Under the pieces are notes generated by a model. It ran no database searches and was not told the DNA's origin. It saw only the letters and a list, made by a program, of their open reading frames with translations. Below, in pieces: positions 1-15,104 of a stretch of DNA of 64,000 nt. The stretch comes from Mastigias papua. Lineage: Eukaryota > Cnidaria > Scyphozoa > Rhizostomeae > Mastigiidae. Position 1 is the stretch's first letter. Each line of letters begins with the position of its first letter. The position numbers were made by a program, and so were the translations under genes. The DNA lies in NCBI GenBank assembly GCA_964019165.1, contig OZ025280.1, positions 9,790,428 through 9,854,427 of the forward strand. Direction: 5' to 3'.

Positions 1-3000
1 ACAACATTATCAAGATTTTCAATAACTCAAGTATAATGCCACTGGTGGTGGCGCTACTTGTGAGATCCAACCATTGTCTAATGAATCTTATCACACCATT
101 ATGACGATTTTCAATGACCCAAGTATAATGCCACTGAGAGTGTCTCTAAGTGTAAGATCCAACCATAGTCTAATGAATCTTATCACAACATTATCACTAT
201 TTTCAATGACCCAAGTATAATGCCACTGAGAGTGGCTCTAATTGTAAGATCCAACCATTGTCTAATGAATCTTATCACAACATTATGACGATTTTCAATG
301 ACCCAAGTATAATGCCACTGAGGGTGGCGCTACTTGTAAGATCCAACCATTGTCTAATGAATCTTATCACAACAGTATCAAGATTTTCAATGACCCAAGT
401 ATAATGCCACTGAGGGTGGCGCTAAGTGTAATATCCAACCATTGTCTAATGACTCTTATCACAACAGTATCAAGATTTTCAATGACCCAAGTATAATGCC
501 ACTGAGGGTGGCGCTAAGTGTACAATCCAACCATTGTCTAGTGAGTCTTATCCCAACATTATCAAGATTTTTAATGAACCAAGTATAATGCCACTGAGGG
601 TGGGGCTACTTGTAAGATCCAACCATTGTCTAATGAATCTTATCCCAACATTATCAAGATTTTCAATGACCCAAGTATAATGCCACTGAGGGTGGCGCTA
701 AGTGTAAGATCCAACCATTGTTTAATGATTCTTATCACAACATTATCAAGATTTTCAATGACCCAAGTATAATGCCACTGAGAGTGGCGCTAATTGTAAG
801 ATCCAACCATTGTCTAATGAATCTTATCACACCATTATCAAGATTTTCAATGACCCAAGTATAATGCCACTGAGGGTGGCGCTAAGTGTAAGATCCAACC
901 ATTGTCTAATGAATCTTATCACAACATTATCAAGATTTTCAATGACCCAAGTATAATGCCACTGAGGGTGGCGCTAAGTGTAAGATCCAACCATTGTCTA
1001 ATGAATCTTATCACAACATTATCAAGATTTTCAATGACCCAAGTATAATGCCAATGAGGGTGGGGCTACTTGTAAGATCCAACCATTGTCTAATGAATCT
1101 TATCCCAACATTATCAAGATTTTCAATGACCCAAGTATAATGCCACTGAGGGTGGCGCTAAGTGTAAGATCCAACCATTGTTTAATGATTCTTATCACAA
1201 CATTATCAAGATTTTCAATGACCCAAGTATAATGCCACTGAGAGTGGCGCTAATTGTAAGATCCAACCATTGTCTAATGAATCTTATCACACCATTATCA
1301 AGATTTTCAATGACCCAAGTATAATGCCACTGAGGGTGGCGCTAAGTGTAAGATCCAACCATTGTCTAATGAATCTTATCACAACATTATCAAGATTTTC
1401 AATGACCCAAGTATAATGCCACTGAGGGTGGCGCTAATTGTAAGATCCAACCATTGTCTAATGAATCTTATCACAACATTATCATGATTTTCAATGACCC
1501 AAGTATACTGCCACTGAGGGTGGCGCTAATTGTAAGATCCAACCATTGTCTAATGAATCTTATCACAACATTATCAAGATTTTCAATGACCCAAGTATAA
1601 TGCCACTGAGGGTGGCGCTAAGTGTAAGATCCAACCATTGTCTAATGACTCTTATCACAACAGTATCAAGATTTTCAATGACCCAAGTATAATGCCACTG
1701 AGGGTGGCGCTAAGTGTAAGATCCAACCATTGTCTAATGAATCGTTTCACAACATTATGACGATTTTCAATGACCCAAGTATAATGCCACTGAGGGTGGC
1801 GCTAATTGTAAGATCCAACCATTGTCTAATGAATCTTATCACAACAGTATCAAGATTTTCAATGACCCAAGTATAATGCCACTGAGGGTGGCGCTAATTG
1901 TAAGATCCAACCATTGTCTAATGAATCTTATCACACCATTATCAAGATTTTCAATGACCCAAGTATAATGCCACTGAGGGTGGCGCTACTTCTAAGATCC
2001 AACCATTGTCTATTGAATCGTTTCACAACACTATCAAGATTTTCAATGACGCAAGTATAATGCCACTGGTGGTGGCGCTAATTGTAAGATCCAACCATTG
2101 TCTAATGAATCGTATCACACCATTATCAAGATTTTCAATGACCCAAGTATAATGCCACTGAGGGTGGCGCTAAGTGTAAGATCCAACCATTGTCTAATGA
2201 ATCTTATCACACCATTATCAAGATTTTCAATGACCCAAGTATAATGCCGCTGAGAGTGGCGCTAATTGTAAGATCCAACCATTGTCTAATGAATCTTATC
2301 ACACCATTATCAAGATTTTCAATGACCCAAGTATAATGCCACTGAGGGTGGCGCTAATTGTAAGATCCAACCATTGTCTAATGAATCTTATCACACCATT
2401 ATCAAGATTTTCAATGACCCAAGTATAATGCCACTGAGGGTGGCGCTACTTCTAAGATCCAACCATTGTCTATTGAATCGTTTCACAACACTATCAAGAT
2501 TTTCAATGACTCAAGTATAATGCCACTGGTGGTGGCGCTAATTGTAAGATCCAACCATTGTCTAATGAATCGTATCACACCATTATCAAGATTTTCAATG
2601 ACCCAAGTATAATGCCACTGAGGGTGGCGCTAAGTGTAAGATCCAACCATTGTCTAATGAATCTTATCACACCATTATCAAGATTTTCAATGACCCAAGT
2701 ATAATGCCACTGGTGGTGGCGCTACTTGTGAGATCCAACCATTGTCTAATGAATCTTATCACACCATTATGACGATTTTCAATGACCCAAGTATAATGCC
2801 ACTGAGGGTGGCGCTAATTGTAAGATCCAACCATTGTCTAATGAATCTTATCACAACATTATCATGATTTTCAATGACCCAAGTATAATGCCACTGAGGG
2901 TGGCGCTAATTGTAAGATCCAACCATTGTCTAATGAATCTTATCACAACATTATCAAGATTTTCAATGACCCAAGTATAATGCCACTGAGGGTGGCGCTA

Positions 3001-6000
3001 AGTGTAAGATCCAACCATTGTCTAATGACTCTTATCACAACAGTATCAAGATTTTCAATGACCCAAGTATAATGCCACTGAGGGTGGCGCTAAGTGTAAG
3101 ATCCAACCATTGTCTAATGACTCTTATCACAACAGTATCAAGATTTTCAATGACCCAAGTATACTGCCACTGAGGGTGGCGCTAAGTGTAAGATCCAACC
3201 ATTGTCTAATGAATCGTTTCACAACATTATGACGATTTTCAATGACCCAAGTATAATGCCACTGAGGGTGGCGCTAATTGTAAGATCCAACCATTGTCTA
3301 ATGAATCTTATCACAACAGTATCAAGATTTTCAATGACCCAAGTATAATGCCACTGAGGGTGGCGCTAAGTGTAAGATCCAACCATTGTCTAATGAATCG
3401 TTTCACAACATTATCAAGATTTTCAATAACTCAAGTATAATGCCACTGGTGGTGGCGCTACTTGTGAGATCCAACCATTGTCTAATGAATCTTATCACAC
3501 CATTATGACGATTTTCAATGACCCAAGTATAATGCCACTGAGAGTGTCTCTAAGTGTAAGATCCAACCATAGTCTAATGAATCTTATCACAACATTATCA
3601 CTATTTTCAATGACCCAAGTATAATGCCACTGAGAGTGGCTCTAATTGTAAGATCCAACCATTGTCTAATGAATCTTATCACAACATTATGACGATTTTC
3701 AATGACCCAAGTATAATGCCACTGAGGGTGGCGCTACTTGTAAGATCCAACCATTGTCTAATGAATCTTATCACAACAGTATCAAGATTTTCAATGACCC
3801 AAGTATAATGCCACTGAGGGTGGCGCTAAGTGTAATATCCAACCATTGTCTAATGACTCTTATCACAACAGTATCAAGATTTTCAATGACCCAAGTATAA
3901 TGCCACTGAGGGTGGCGCTAAGTGTACAATCCAACCATTGTCTAGTGAGTCTTATCCCAACATTATCAAGATTTTTAATGAACCAAGTATAATGCCACTG
4001 AGGGTGGGGCTACTTGTAAGATCCAACCATTGTCTAATGAATCTTATCCCAACATTATCAAGATTTTCAATGACCCAAGTATAATGCCACTGAGGGTGGC
4101 GCTAAGTGTAAGATCCAACCATTGTTTAATGATTCTTATCACAACATTATCAAGATTTTCAATGACCCAAGTATAATGCCACTGAGAGTGGCGCTAATTG
4201 TAAGATCCAACCATTGTCTAATGAATCTTATCACACCATTATCAAGATTTTCAATGACCCAAGTATAATGCCACTGAGGGTGGCGCTAAGTGTAAGATCC
4301 AACCATTGTCTAATGAATCTTATCACAACATTATCAAGATTTTCAATGACCCAAGTATAATGCCACTGAGGGTGGCGCTAAGTGTAAGATCCAACCATTG
4401 TCTAATGAATCTTATCACAACATTATCAAGATTTTCAATGACCCAAGTATAATGCCAATGAGGGTGGGGCTACTTGTAAGATCCAACCATTGTCTAATGA
4501 ATCTTATCCCAACATTATCAAGATTTTCAATGACCCAAGTATAATGCCACTGAGGGTGGCGCTAAGTGTAAGATCCAACCATTGTTTAATGATTCTTATC
4601 ACAACATTATCAAGATTTTCAATGACCCAAGTATAATGCCACTGAGAGTGGCGCTAATTGTAAGATCCAACCATTGTCTAATGAATCTTATCACACCATT
4701 ATCAAGATTTTCAATGACCCAAGTATAATGCCACTGAGGGTGGCGCTAAGTGTAAGATCCAACCATTGTCTAATGAATCTTATCACAACATTATCAAGAT
4801 TTTCAATGACCCAAGTATAATGCCACTGAGGGTGGCGCTAATTGTAAGATCCAACCATTGTCTAATGAATCTTATCACAACATTATCATGATTTTCAATG
4901 ACCCAAGTATACTGCCACTGAGGGTGGCGCTAATTGTAAGATCCAACCATTGTCTAATGAATCTTATCACAACATTATCAAGATTTTCAATGACCCAAGT
5001 ATAATGCCACTGAGGGTGGCGCTAAGTGTAAGATCCAACCATTGTCTAATGACTCTTATCACAACAGTATCAAGATTTTCAATGACCCAAGTATAATGCC
5101 ACTGAGGGTGGCGCTAAGTGTAAGATCCAACCATTGTCTAATGAATCGTTTCACAACATTATGACGATTTTCAATGACCCAAGTATAATGCCACTGAGGG
5201 TGGCGCTAATTGTAAGATCCAACCATTGTCTAATGAATCTTATCACAACAGTATCAAGATTTTCAATGACCCAAGTATAATGCCACTGAGGGTGGCGCTA
5301 ATTGTAAGATCCAACCATTGTCTAATGAATCTTATCACACCATTATCAAGATTTTCAATGACCCAAGTATAATGCCACTGAGGGTGGCGCTACTTCTAAG
5401 ATCCAACCATTGTCTATTGAATCGTTTCACAACACTATCAAGATTTTCAATGACTCAAGTATAATGCCACTGGTGGTGGCGCTAATTGTAAGATCCAACC
5501 ATTGTCTAATGAATCGTATCACACCATTATCAAGATTTTCAATGACCCAAGTATAATGCCACTGAGGGTGGCGCTAAGTGTAAGATCCAACCATTGTCTA
5601 ATGAATCTTATCACACCATTATCAAGATTTTCAATGACCCAAGTATAATGCCACTGAGGGTGGCGCTAAGTGTAAGATCCAACCATTGTCTAATGAATCT
5701 TATCACAACATTATCAAGATTTTCAATGACCCAAGTATAATGCCACTGAGGGTGGCGCTAATTGTAAGATCCAACCATTGTCTAATGAATCTTATCACAA
5801 CATTATCATGATTTTCAATGACCCAAGTATAATGCCACTGAGGGTGGCGCTAATTGTAAGATCCAACCATTGTCTAATGAATCTTATCACAACATTATCA
5901 AGATTTTCAATGACCCAAGTATAATGCCACTGAGGGTGGCGCTAAGTGTAAGATCCAACCATTGTCTAATGACTCTTATCACAACAGTATCAAGATTTTC

Positions 6001-9000
6001 AATGACCCAAGTATAATGCCACTGAGGGTGGCACTAAGTGTAAGATCCAACCATTGTCTAATGACTCTTATCACAACAGTATCAAGATTTTCAATGACCC
6101 AAGTATAATGCCACTGAGGGTGGCGCTAAGTGTAAGATCCAACCATTGTCTAATGAATCGTTTCACAACATTATGACGATTTTCAATGACCCAAGTATAA
6201 TGCCACTGAGGGTGGCGCTAATTGTAAGGTCCAACCATTGTCTAATGAATCTTATCACAACAGTATCAAGATTTTCAATGACCCAAGTATAATGCCACTG
6301 AGAGTGGCGCTAATTGTAAGATCCAACCATTGTCTAATGAATCTTATCACACCATTATCAAGATTTTCAATGACCCAAGTATAATGCCACTGAGGGTGGC
6401 GCTAAGTGTAAGATCCAACCATTGTCTAATGAATCTTATCACAACATTATCAAGATTTTCAATGACCCAAGTATAATGCCACTGAGGGTGGCGCTAATTG
6501 TAAGATCCAACCATTGTCTAATGAATCTTATCACAACATTATCATGATTTTCAATGACCCAAGTATAATGCCACTGAGGGTGGCGCTAATTGTAAGATCC
6601 AACCATTGTCTAATGAATCTTATCACAACATTATCAAGATTTTCAATGACCCAAGTATAATGCCACTGAGGGTGGCGCTAAGTGTAAGATCCAACCATTG
6701 TCTAATGACTCTTATCACAACAGTATCAAGATTTTCAATGACCCAAGTATAATGCCACTGAGGGTGGCGCTAAGTGTAAGATCCAACCATTGTCTAATGA
6801 ATCGTTTCACAACATTATGACGATTTTCAATGACCCAAGTATAATGCCACTGAGGGTGGCGCTAATTGTAAGATCCAACCATTGTCTAATGAATCTTATC
6901 ACAACAGTATCAAGATTTTCAATGACCCAAGTATACTGCCACTGAGGGTGGCGCTAAGTGTAAGATCCAACCATTGTCTAATGAATCGTTTCACAACATT
7001 ATCAAGATTTTCAATAACTCAAGTATAATGCCACTGGTGGTGGCGCTACTTGTGAGATCCAACCATTGTCTACTGAATCTTATCACACCATTATGACGAT
7101 TTTCAATGACCCAAGTATAATGCCACTGAGAGTGGCTCTAAGTGTAAGATCCAACCATTGTCTAATGAATCTTATCACAACATTATCACTATATTCAATG
7201 ACCCACGTATAATGCCACTGAGAGTGGCTCTAATTGTAAGATCCAACCATTGTCTAATGAATCTTATCACAACATTATGACGATTTTCAATGACCCAAGT
7301 ATAATGCCACTGAGAGTGGCTCTAAGTGTAAGATCCAACCATTGTCTAATGAATCGTTTCACAACATTATCAAGATTTTCAATGACTCAAGTATAATGCC
7401 ACTGGTGGTGGCGCTAATTGTAAGATCCAACCATTGTCTAATGAATCTTATCACAACATTATGACGATTTTCAATGACCCAAGTATAATGCCACTGAGAG
7501 TGGCTCTAAGTGTAAGATCCAACCATTGTCTAATGAATCTTATCACAACATTATCACTATTTTCAATGACCCAAGTATAATGCCACTGAGGGTGGCGCTA
7601 ATTGTAAGATCCAACCATTGTCTAATGAATCTTATCACACCATTATCAAGATTTTCAATGACCCAAGTATAATACCACTGAGGGTGGCGCTAATTGTAAG
7701 ATCCAATCATTGTCTAATGAATCTTTTCACTACATTATGACGATTTTCAATGACCCAAGTATAATGCCACTGAGGGTGGCGCTAAGTGTAAGATCCAACC
7801 ATTGTCTAATGAATCTTATCACAACAGTATCAAGATTTTCAATGACCCAAGTATAATGCCACTGAGGGTGGCGCTAAGTGTAATATCCAACCATTGTCTA
7901 ATGAATCTTATCACAACAGTATCAAGATTTTCAATGACCCAAGTATAATGCCACTGAGGGTGGCGCTAAGTGTACAATCCAACCATTGTCTAGTGAGTCT
8001 TATCCCAACATTATCAAGATTTTCAATGAACCAAGTATAATGCCACTGAGGGTGGGGCTACTTGTAAGATCCAACCATTGTCTAATGAATCTTATCCCAA
8101 CATTATCAAGATTTTCAATGACCCAAGTATAATGCCACTGAGGGTGGCGCTAAGTGTAAGATCCAACCATTGTTTAATGATTCTTATCACAACATTATCA
8201 AGATTTTCAATGACCCAAGTATAATGCCACTGAGAGTGGCGCTAATTGTAAGATCCAACCATTGTCTAATGAATCTTATCACACCATTATCAAGATTTTC
8301 AATGACCCAAGTATAATGCCACTGAGGGTGGCGCTAATTGTAAGATCCAACCATTGTCTAATGAATCTTATCACACCATTATCAAGATTTTCAATGACCC
8401 AAGTATAATGCCACTGAGGGTGGCGCTACTTCTAAGATCCAACCATTGTCTATTGAATCGTTTCACAACACTATCAAGATTTTCAATGACCCAAGTATAA
8501 TGCCACTGAGGGTGGCGCTAATTGTAAGATCCAACCATTGTCTAATGAATCTTATCACACCATTATCAAGATTTTCAATGACCCAAGTATAATGCCACTG
8601 AGGGTGGCGCTACTTCTAAGATCCAACCATTGTCTATTGAATCGTTTCACAACACTATCAAGATTTTCAATGACTCAAGTATAATGCCACTGGTGGTGGC
8701 GCTAATTGTAAGATCCAACCATTGTCTAATGAATCGTATCACACCATTATCAAGATTTTCAATGACCCAAGTATAATGCCACTGAGGGTGGCGCTAAGTG
8801 TAAGATCCAACCATTGTCTAATGAATCTTATCACACCATTATCAAGATTTTCAATGACCCAAGTATAATGCCACTGAGGGTGGCGCTAATTGTAAGATCC
8901 AACCATTGTCTAATGAATCTTATCACACCATTATCAAGATTTTCAATGACCCAAGTATAATGCCACTGAGGGTGGCGCTACTTCTAAGATCCAACCATTG

Positions 9001-12000
9001 TCTATTGAATCGTTTCACAACACTATCAAGATTTTCAATGACTCAAGTATAATGCCACTGGTGGTGGCGCTAATTGTAAGATCCAACCATTGTCTAATGA
9101 ATCGTATCACACCATTATCAAGATTTTCAATGACCCAAGTATAATGCCACTGAGGGTGGCGCTAAGTGTAAGATCCAACCATTGTCTAATGAATCTTATC
9201 ACACCATTATCAAGATTTTCAATGACCCAAGTATAATGCCACTGAGGGTGGCGCTAAGTGTAAGATCCAACCATTGTCTAATGAATCTTATCACAACATT
9301 ATGAAGATTTTCAATGACCCAAGTATAATGCCACTGAGGGTGGCGCTAATTGTAAGATCCAACCATTGTCTACTGAATCTTATCACAACATTATCATGAT
9401 TTTCAATGACCCAAGTATAATGCCACTGAGGGTGGCGCTAATTGTAAGATCCAACCATTGTCTAATGAATCTTATCACAACATTATCAAGATTTTCAATG
9501 ACCCAAGTATAATGCCACTGAGGGTGGCACTAATTGTGAGATCCAACCATTGTCTAATGAATCTTATCACACCATTATCAAGATTTTCAATGACCCAAGT
9601 ATAATGCCACTGAGGGTGGCGCTAATTGTAAGATCTAATCATTGTCTAATGAATCTTTTCACAACATTATCAAGATTTTCAATGACCCAAGTATAATGCC
9701 ACTGAGGGTGGCGCTAAGTGTAAGATCCAACCATTGTCTAATGACTCTTATCACAACAGTATCAAGATTTTCAATGACCCAAGTATAATGCCACTGAGGG
9801 TGGCGCTAAGTGTAAGATCCAACCATTGTCTAATGACTCTTATCACAACAGTATCAAGATTTTCAATGACCCAAGTATAATGCCACTGAGGGTGGCGCTA
9901 AGTGTAAGATCCAACCATTGTCTAATGAATCGTTTCACAACATTATGACGATTTTCAATGACCCAAGTATAATGCCACTGAGGGTGGCGCTAATTGTAAG
10001 ATCCAACCATTGTCTAATGAATCTTATCACAACAGTATCAAGATTTTCAATGACCCAAGTATAATGCCACTGAGGGTGGCGCTAAGTGTAAGATCCAACC
10101 ATTGTCTAATGAATCTTATCACACCATTATGACGATTTTCAATGACCCAAGTATAATGCCACTGAGAGTGGCTCTAAGTGTAAGATCCAACCATTGTCTA
10201 ATGAATCTTATCACAACATTATCACTATTTTCAATGACCCAAGTATAATGCCACTGAGAGTGGCTCTAATTGTAAGATCCAACCATTGTCTAATGAATCT
10301 TATCACAACATTATGACGATTTTCAATGACCCAAGTATAATGCCACTGAGGGTGGCGCTACTTGTAAGATCCAACCATTGTCTAATGAATCGTATCACAA
10401 CAGTATCAAGATTTTCAATGACCCAAGTATAATGCCACTGAGGGTGGCGCTAAGTGTAATATCCAACCATTGTCTAATGACTCTTATCACAACAGTATCA
10501 AGATTTTCAATGACCCAAGTATAATGCCACTGAGGGTGGCGCTAAGTGTACAATCCAACCATTGTCTAGTGAGTCTTATCCCAACATTATCAAGATTTTC
10601 AATGAACCAAGTATAATGCCACTGAGGGTGGGGCTACTTGTAAGATCCAACCATTGTCTACTGAATCTTATCCCAACATTATCAAGATTTTCAATGACCC
10701 AAGTATAATGCCACTGAGGGTGGCGCTAAGTGTAAGATCCAACCATTGTTTAATGATTCTTATCACAACATTATCAAGATTTTCAATGACCCAAGTATAA
10801 TGCCACTGAGAGTGGCGCTAATTGTAAGATCCAACCATTGTCTAATGAATCTTATCACACCATTATCAAGATTTTCAATGACCCAAGTATAATGCCACTG
10901 AGGGTGGCGCTAAGTGTAAGATCCAACCATTGTCTAATGAATCTTATCACAACATTATCAAGATTTTCAATGACCCAAGTATAATGCCACTGAGGGTGGC
11001 GCTAAGTGTACAATCCAACCATTGTCTAGTGAGTCTTATCCCAACATTATCAAGATTTTCAATGAACCAAGTATAATGCCACTGAGGGTGGGGCTACTTG
11101 TAAGATCCAACCATTGTCTAATGAATCTTATCCCAACATTATCAAGATTTTCAATGACCCAAGTATAATGCCACTGAGGGTGGCGCTAAGTGTAAGATCC
11201 AACCATTGTTTAATGATTCTTATCACAACATTATCAAGATTTTCAATGACCCAAGTATAATGCCACTGAGAGTGGCGCTAATTGTAAGATCCAACCATTG
11301 TCTAATGAATCTTATCACACCATTATCAAGAGTTTCAATGACCCAAGTATAATGCCACTGAGGGTGGCGCTAATTGTAAGATCCAACCATTGTCTAATGA
11401 ATCTTATCACACCATTATCAAGATTTTCAATGACCCAAGTATAATGCCACTGAGGGTGGCGCTACTTCTAAGATCCAACCATTGTCTATTGAATCGTTTC
11501 ACAACACTATCAAGATTTTCAATGACTCAAGTATAATGCCACTGGTGGTGGCGCTAATTGTAAGATCCAACCATTGTCTAATGAATCGTATCACACCATT
11601 ATCAAGATTTTCAATGACCCACGTATAATGCCACTGAGGGTGGCGCTAAGTGTAAGATCCAACCATTGTCTAATGAATCTTATCACAACATTATCAAGAT
11701 TTTCAATGACCCAAGTATAATGCCACTGAGGGTGGCGCTAATTGTAAGATCCAACCATTGTCTAATGAATCTTATCACACCATTATCAAGATTTTCAATG
11801 ACCCAAGTATAATGCCACTGAGGGTGGCGCTAATTGTAAGATCCAACCATTGTCTAATGAATCTTATCACACCATTATCAAGATTTTCAATGACCCAAGT
11901 ATAATGCCACTGAGGGTGGCGCTACTTCTAAGATCCAACCATTGTCTATTGAATCGTTTCACAACACTATCAAGATTTTCAATGACTCAAGTATAATGCC

Positions 12001-13740
12001 ACTGGTGGTGGCGCTAATTGTAAGATCCAACCATTGTCTAATGAATCGTATCACACCATTATCAAGATTTTCAATGACCCACGTATAATGCCACTGAGGG
12101 TGGCGCTAAGTGTAAGATCCAACCATTGTCTAATGAATCTTATCACAACATTATCAAGATTTTCAATGACCCAAGTATAATGCCGCTGAGGGTGGCGCTA
12201 AGTGTAAGATCCAACCATTGTCTAATGAATCTTTTCACAACATTATGACGATTTTCAATGACCCAAGTATAATGCCACTGAGGGTGGCGCTAATTGTAAG
12301 ATCCAACCATTGTCTAATGAATCTTATCACAACAGTATCAAGATTTTCAATGACCCAAGTATAATGCCACTGAGGGTGGCGCTAAGTGTAAGATCCAACC
12401 ATTGTCTAATGAATCGTTTCACAACATTATCAAGATTTTCAATAACTCAAGTATAATGCCACTGGTGGTGGCGCTACTTGTGAGATCCAACCATTGTCTA
12501 ATGAATCTTATCACACCATTATGACGATTTTCAATGACCCAAGTATAATGCCACTGAGAGTGGCTCTAAGTGTAAGATCCAACCATTGTCTAATGAATCT
12601 TATCACAACATTATCACTATTTTCAATGACCCAAGTATAATGCCACTGAGAGTGGCTCTACTTGTAAGATCCAACCATTGTCTAATGAATCTTATCACAA
12701 CATTATGACGATTTTCAATGACCCAAGTATAATGCCACTGAGAGTGGCGCTAAGTTTAAGATCCAACCAATGTCTAATGACTCTTATCACACCATTATCA
12801 AGATTTTCAATGACCCAAGTATAATGCCGCTGAGGGTGGCGCTAAGTGTAAGATCCAACCATTGTCTAATGAATCTTTTCACAACATTATGACGATTTTC
12901 AATGACCCAAGTATAATGCCACTGAGGGTGGCGCTAATTGTAAGATCGAACCATTGTCTAATGAATCTTATCACAACATTATCAAGATTTTCAATGACCC
13001 AAGTATAATGCCACTGAGAGTGGCGCTAATTGTAAGATCCAACCATTGTCTAATGAATCTTATCACAACATTATCAAGATTTTCAATGACCCAAGTATAA
13101 TGCCGCTGAGGGTGGCGCTAATTGTAAGATCCAACCATTGTCTAATGAATCGTATCACAACAGTAGGACGATTTTCAATGACCCAAGTATAATGCCACTC
13201 AGGGTGGCGCTAATTGTAAGATCCAACCATTGTCTAATGAATCTTATCACAACATTATCAAGATTTTCAATGACCCAAGTATAATGCCACTGAGAGTGGC
13301 GCTAATTGTAAGATCCAACCATTGTCTAATGAATCTTATCACAACATTATGAAGATTGTCAATGACCCAAGTATAATGCCGCTGAGGGTGGCGCTAATTG
13401 CAAGATCCAACCATTGTCTGATGACTTGTATCAGAAGAGTGTCAAGATTGTCAATGACCCAAGTATAATGCCACTAAGAGTGGCGCTAATTGTAAGATCC
13501 AACCATTGTCTAATGAATCTTATCACACCATTATCAAGATTTTCAATGACCCAAGTATAATGTTACTGAGGGTGGCGCTACTTGTAAGATCGAACCATTG
13601 TCTAATGAATCTTATTACAACATTATCAAGATTTTCAATGACCCAAGTATAATGCCACTGAGGGTGGCGCTACTTGCAAGATCCAACCATTGTCTAATGA
13701 ATCTTATCACAAGATTTTCAAGATTGTGAATGACCCAAGT
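1..13740. repeat. 92-bp satellite array, 149 full monomers plus 32 bp
   Basis: Tandem AT-rich monomers of exactly 92 bp. The marker monomer containing aataactcaag recurs at 1, 3,405, 6,993 and 12,421, all equal to 1 plus a multiple of 92, and the last partial unit starts at 13,709 (149 x 92 + 1). There is therefore no net insertion or deletion in 13.7 kb, although point variants are common. Blocks repeat at a higher order: the first 2.2 kb recurs 3,404 bp (37 monomers) later almost unchanged. Each monomer has a short inverted repeat, GCCAC-5 nt-GTGGC. 92 is not a multiple of 3 and no long reading frame exists, so it is not coding. The left edge lies outside the window; the right edge is abrupt, inside a monomer. 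A centromeric or pericentromeric role is possible but not shown. Confidence 0.97.
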
Positions 13741-15104
13741 CTTGGAAAGATCAGCAAAAGTTAGATGCCAGGATAGCTTAGAAAGGATGTAGCTGTGATA
13801 GAGGAGAACCCTGTTTTTGGGAAGGATGTGTAGCGAGTCGAGTTATGTCAGCATGTCGAGAAGAGACAATTCAAGATGGGTTTTGTGTTTATCATTGTTC
13901 ATCTCAAAATTGAAGTAGCGGCCAAGATATTTAAAAGATTCGCTAGTTTTAACAACTGGCAAAAGTTTAGTGTCGATGAAGAGTTTGGGTTGAAATTGTA
14001 AAGAGCAGGAGGAAAATGTCTTCATTCCAAAAGTGACACATTTATCAACCCTTATAACCATATCCGCCCATTGGTACCATTTGGTGAAGCAGATTAAAAG
14101 AGCTGATTTTCACGTACGTCAGTTGTAACGATGGCTGCATCATCTGCAAATTGGAACCAGTGGAAAGGCTTAAAGAGATGAACAGTTGCATCATGAGTAG
14201 AGAAACCGAGTTATTTGTACTTCTCTTGCTTGATAAATTGAATAAATATATTGAAGCACATGTTGAAAAGCAGGGGGCTGAGGCAGTCACCCTGAAGGAC
14301 GCCTTGGCCAACTGGAAAGCAAGGGAGATAAAGTTTTCGGTAATGATAGAAGTCTGACAGTTGTCATAAAGATTAGATATTAAAGCTAGTATAGTCAGTG
14401 TTACATGGTGATGATTAAGAACCGCTTTGATGAGATTGTGGTGTACTTCTCCAAAAGCATTTGTCAGGTCTAAGAGAGTTATGACTACTGAGTGTTGTTT
14501 TATTCATGCCTTATCAATAATGGATGCTATCATGGAAGTGTGCTCGAGTACCCCTGAAATTTTTGGAGTAAACCCTTTTTGAATGATCCAAGTCAATGAA
14601 TTTATTTTTACTAAGAAAGGAAAAAATAGAATCATGTAGACATGAAGTGAAGATTTAAGAGGAACAGATTCAAGAGTGATAGGTCGGAAGTTTGCAGGAT
14701 CATCGCCAGTGGCTTTTTTGTGCACTAGAATGGTACAAGCTTGTTTCCATTCAGGTGGAACCCATCCAGATTCCCAAATAATGCGGATAATCTCCATCAA
14801 AATTGTCCTGAGATATGGCATCTCTTGAAACAGATAATGGAGATCTTATCCAATGGACAAGGTGAACCAGAAGGCTTAATTCTAAGGATAACTTGAGTGA
14901 CTTTAGCATGAGAGGGAGGCGATTGATTGGAAGAAAAAGAAGGTTGATTGAATGAAGGAATCCATTGTTGTATGGTAAATTTCTTGTAAGGAAGGAGGAC
15001 AGAAAAAATATTGATAAAGAATTGAGTGCAATGATCACGTGAGAAAGAAGGCAGCACTGCAGAACCCTTTTCAATTACATTTTCAACAAAGCCACTTTAT
15101 CAAA
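13741..15104 (-). pseudogene. M1 reverse transcriptase part, broken
   Basis: In minus-strand order it holds the pre-RT linker (15,057-14,797, with SGSPCPLDK), RT fingers with FRPITLES near 14,680, an EHTSMIA segment, and a thumb segment with IRVDKC and FKYLGRYFNF near 13,900-14,060. Several frameshifts and stops separate the pieces, for example a TAA just after SLLDMLT. Beyond that stop, the frame continues with recognisable thumb sequence (LSKLSWHLT) to position 13,741. Motif B and the catalytic FADD region (about 14,100-14,330) survive only in broken frames. It is inactive as written. Confidence 0.85.

Noticed and set aside
1..13740. CRISPR-like array
   Set aside because: The whole 92-bp unit repeats with no unique spacers, and the context is eukaryotic; it is a satellite.
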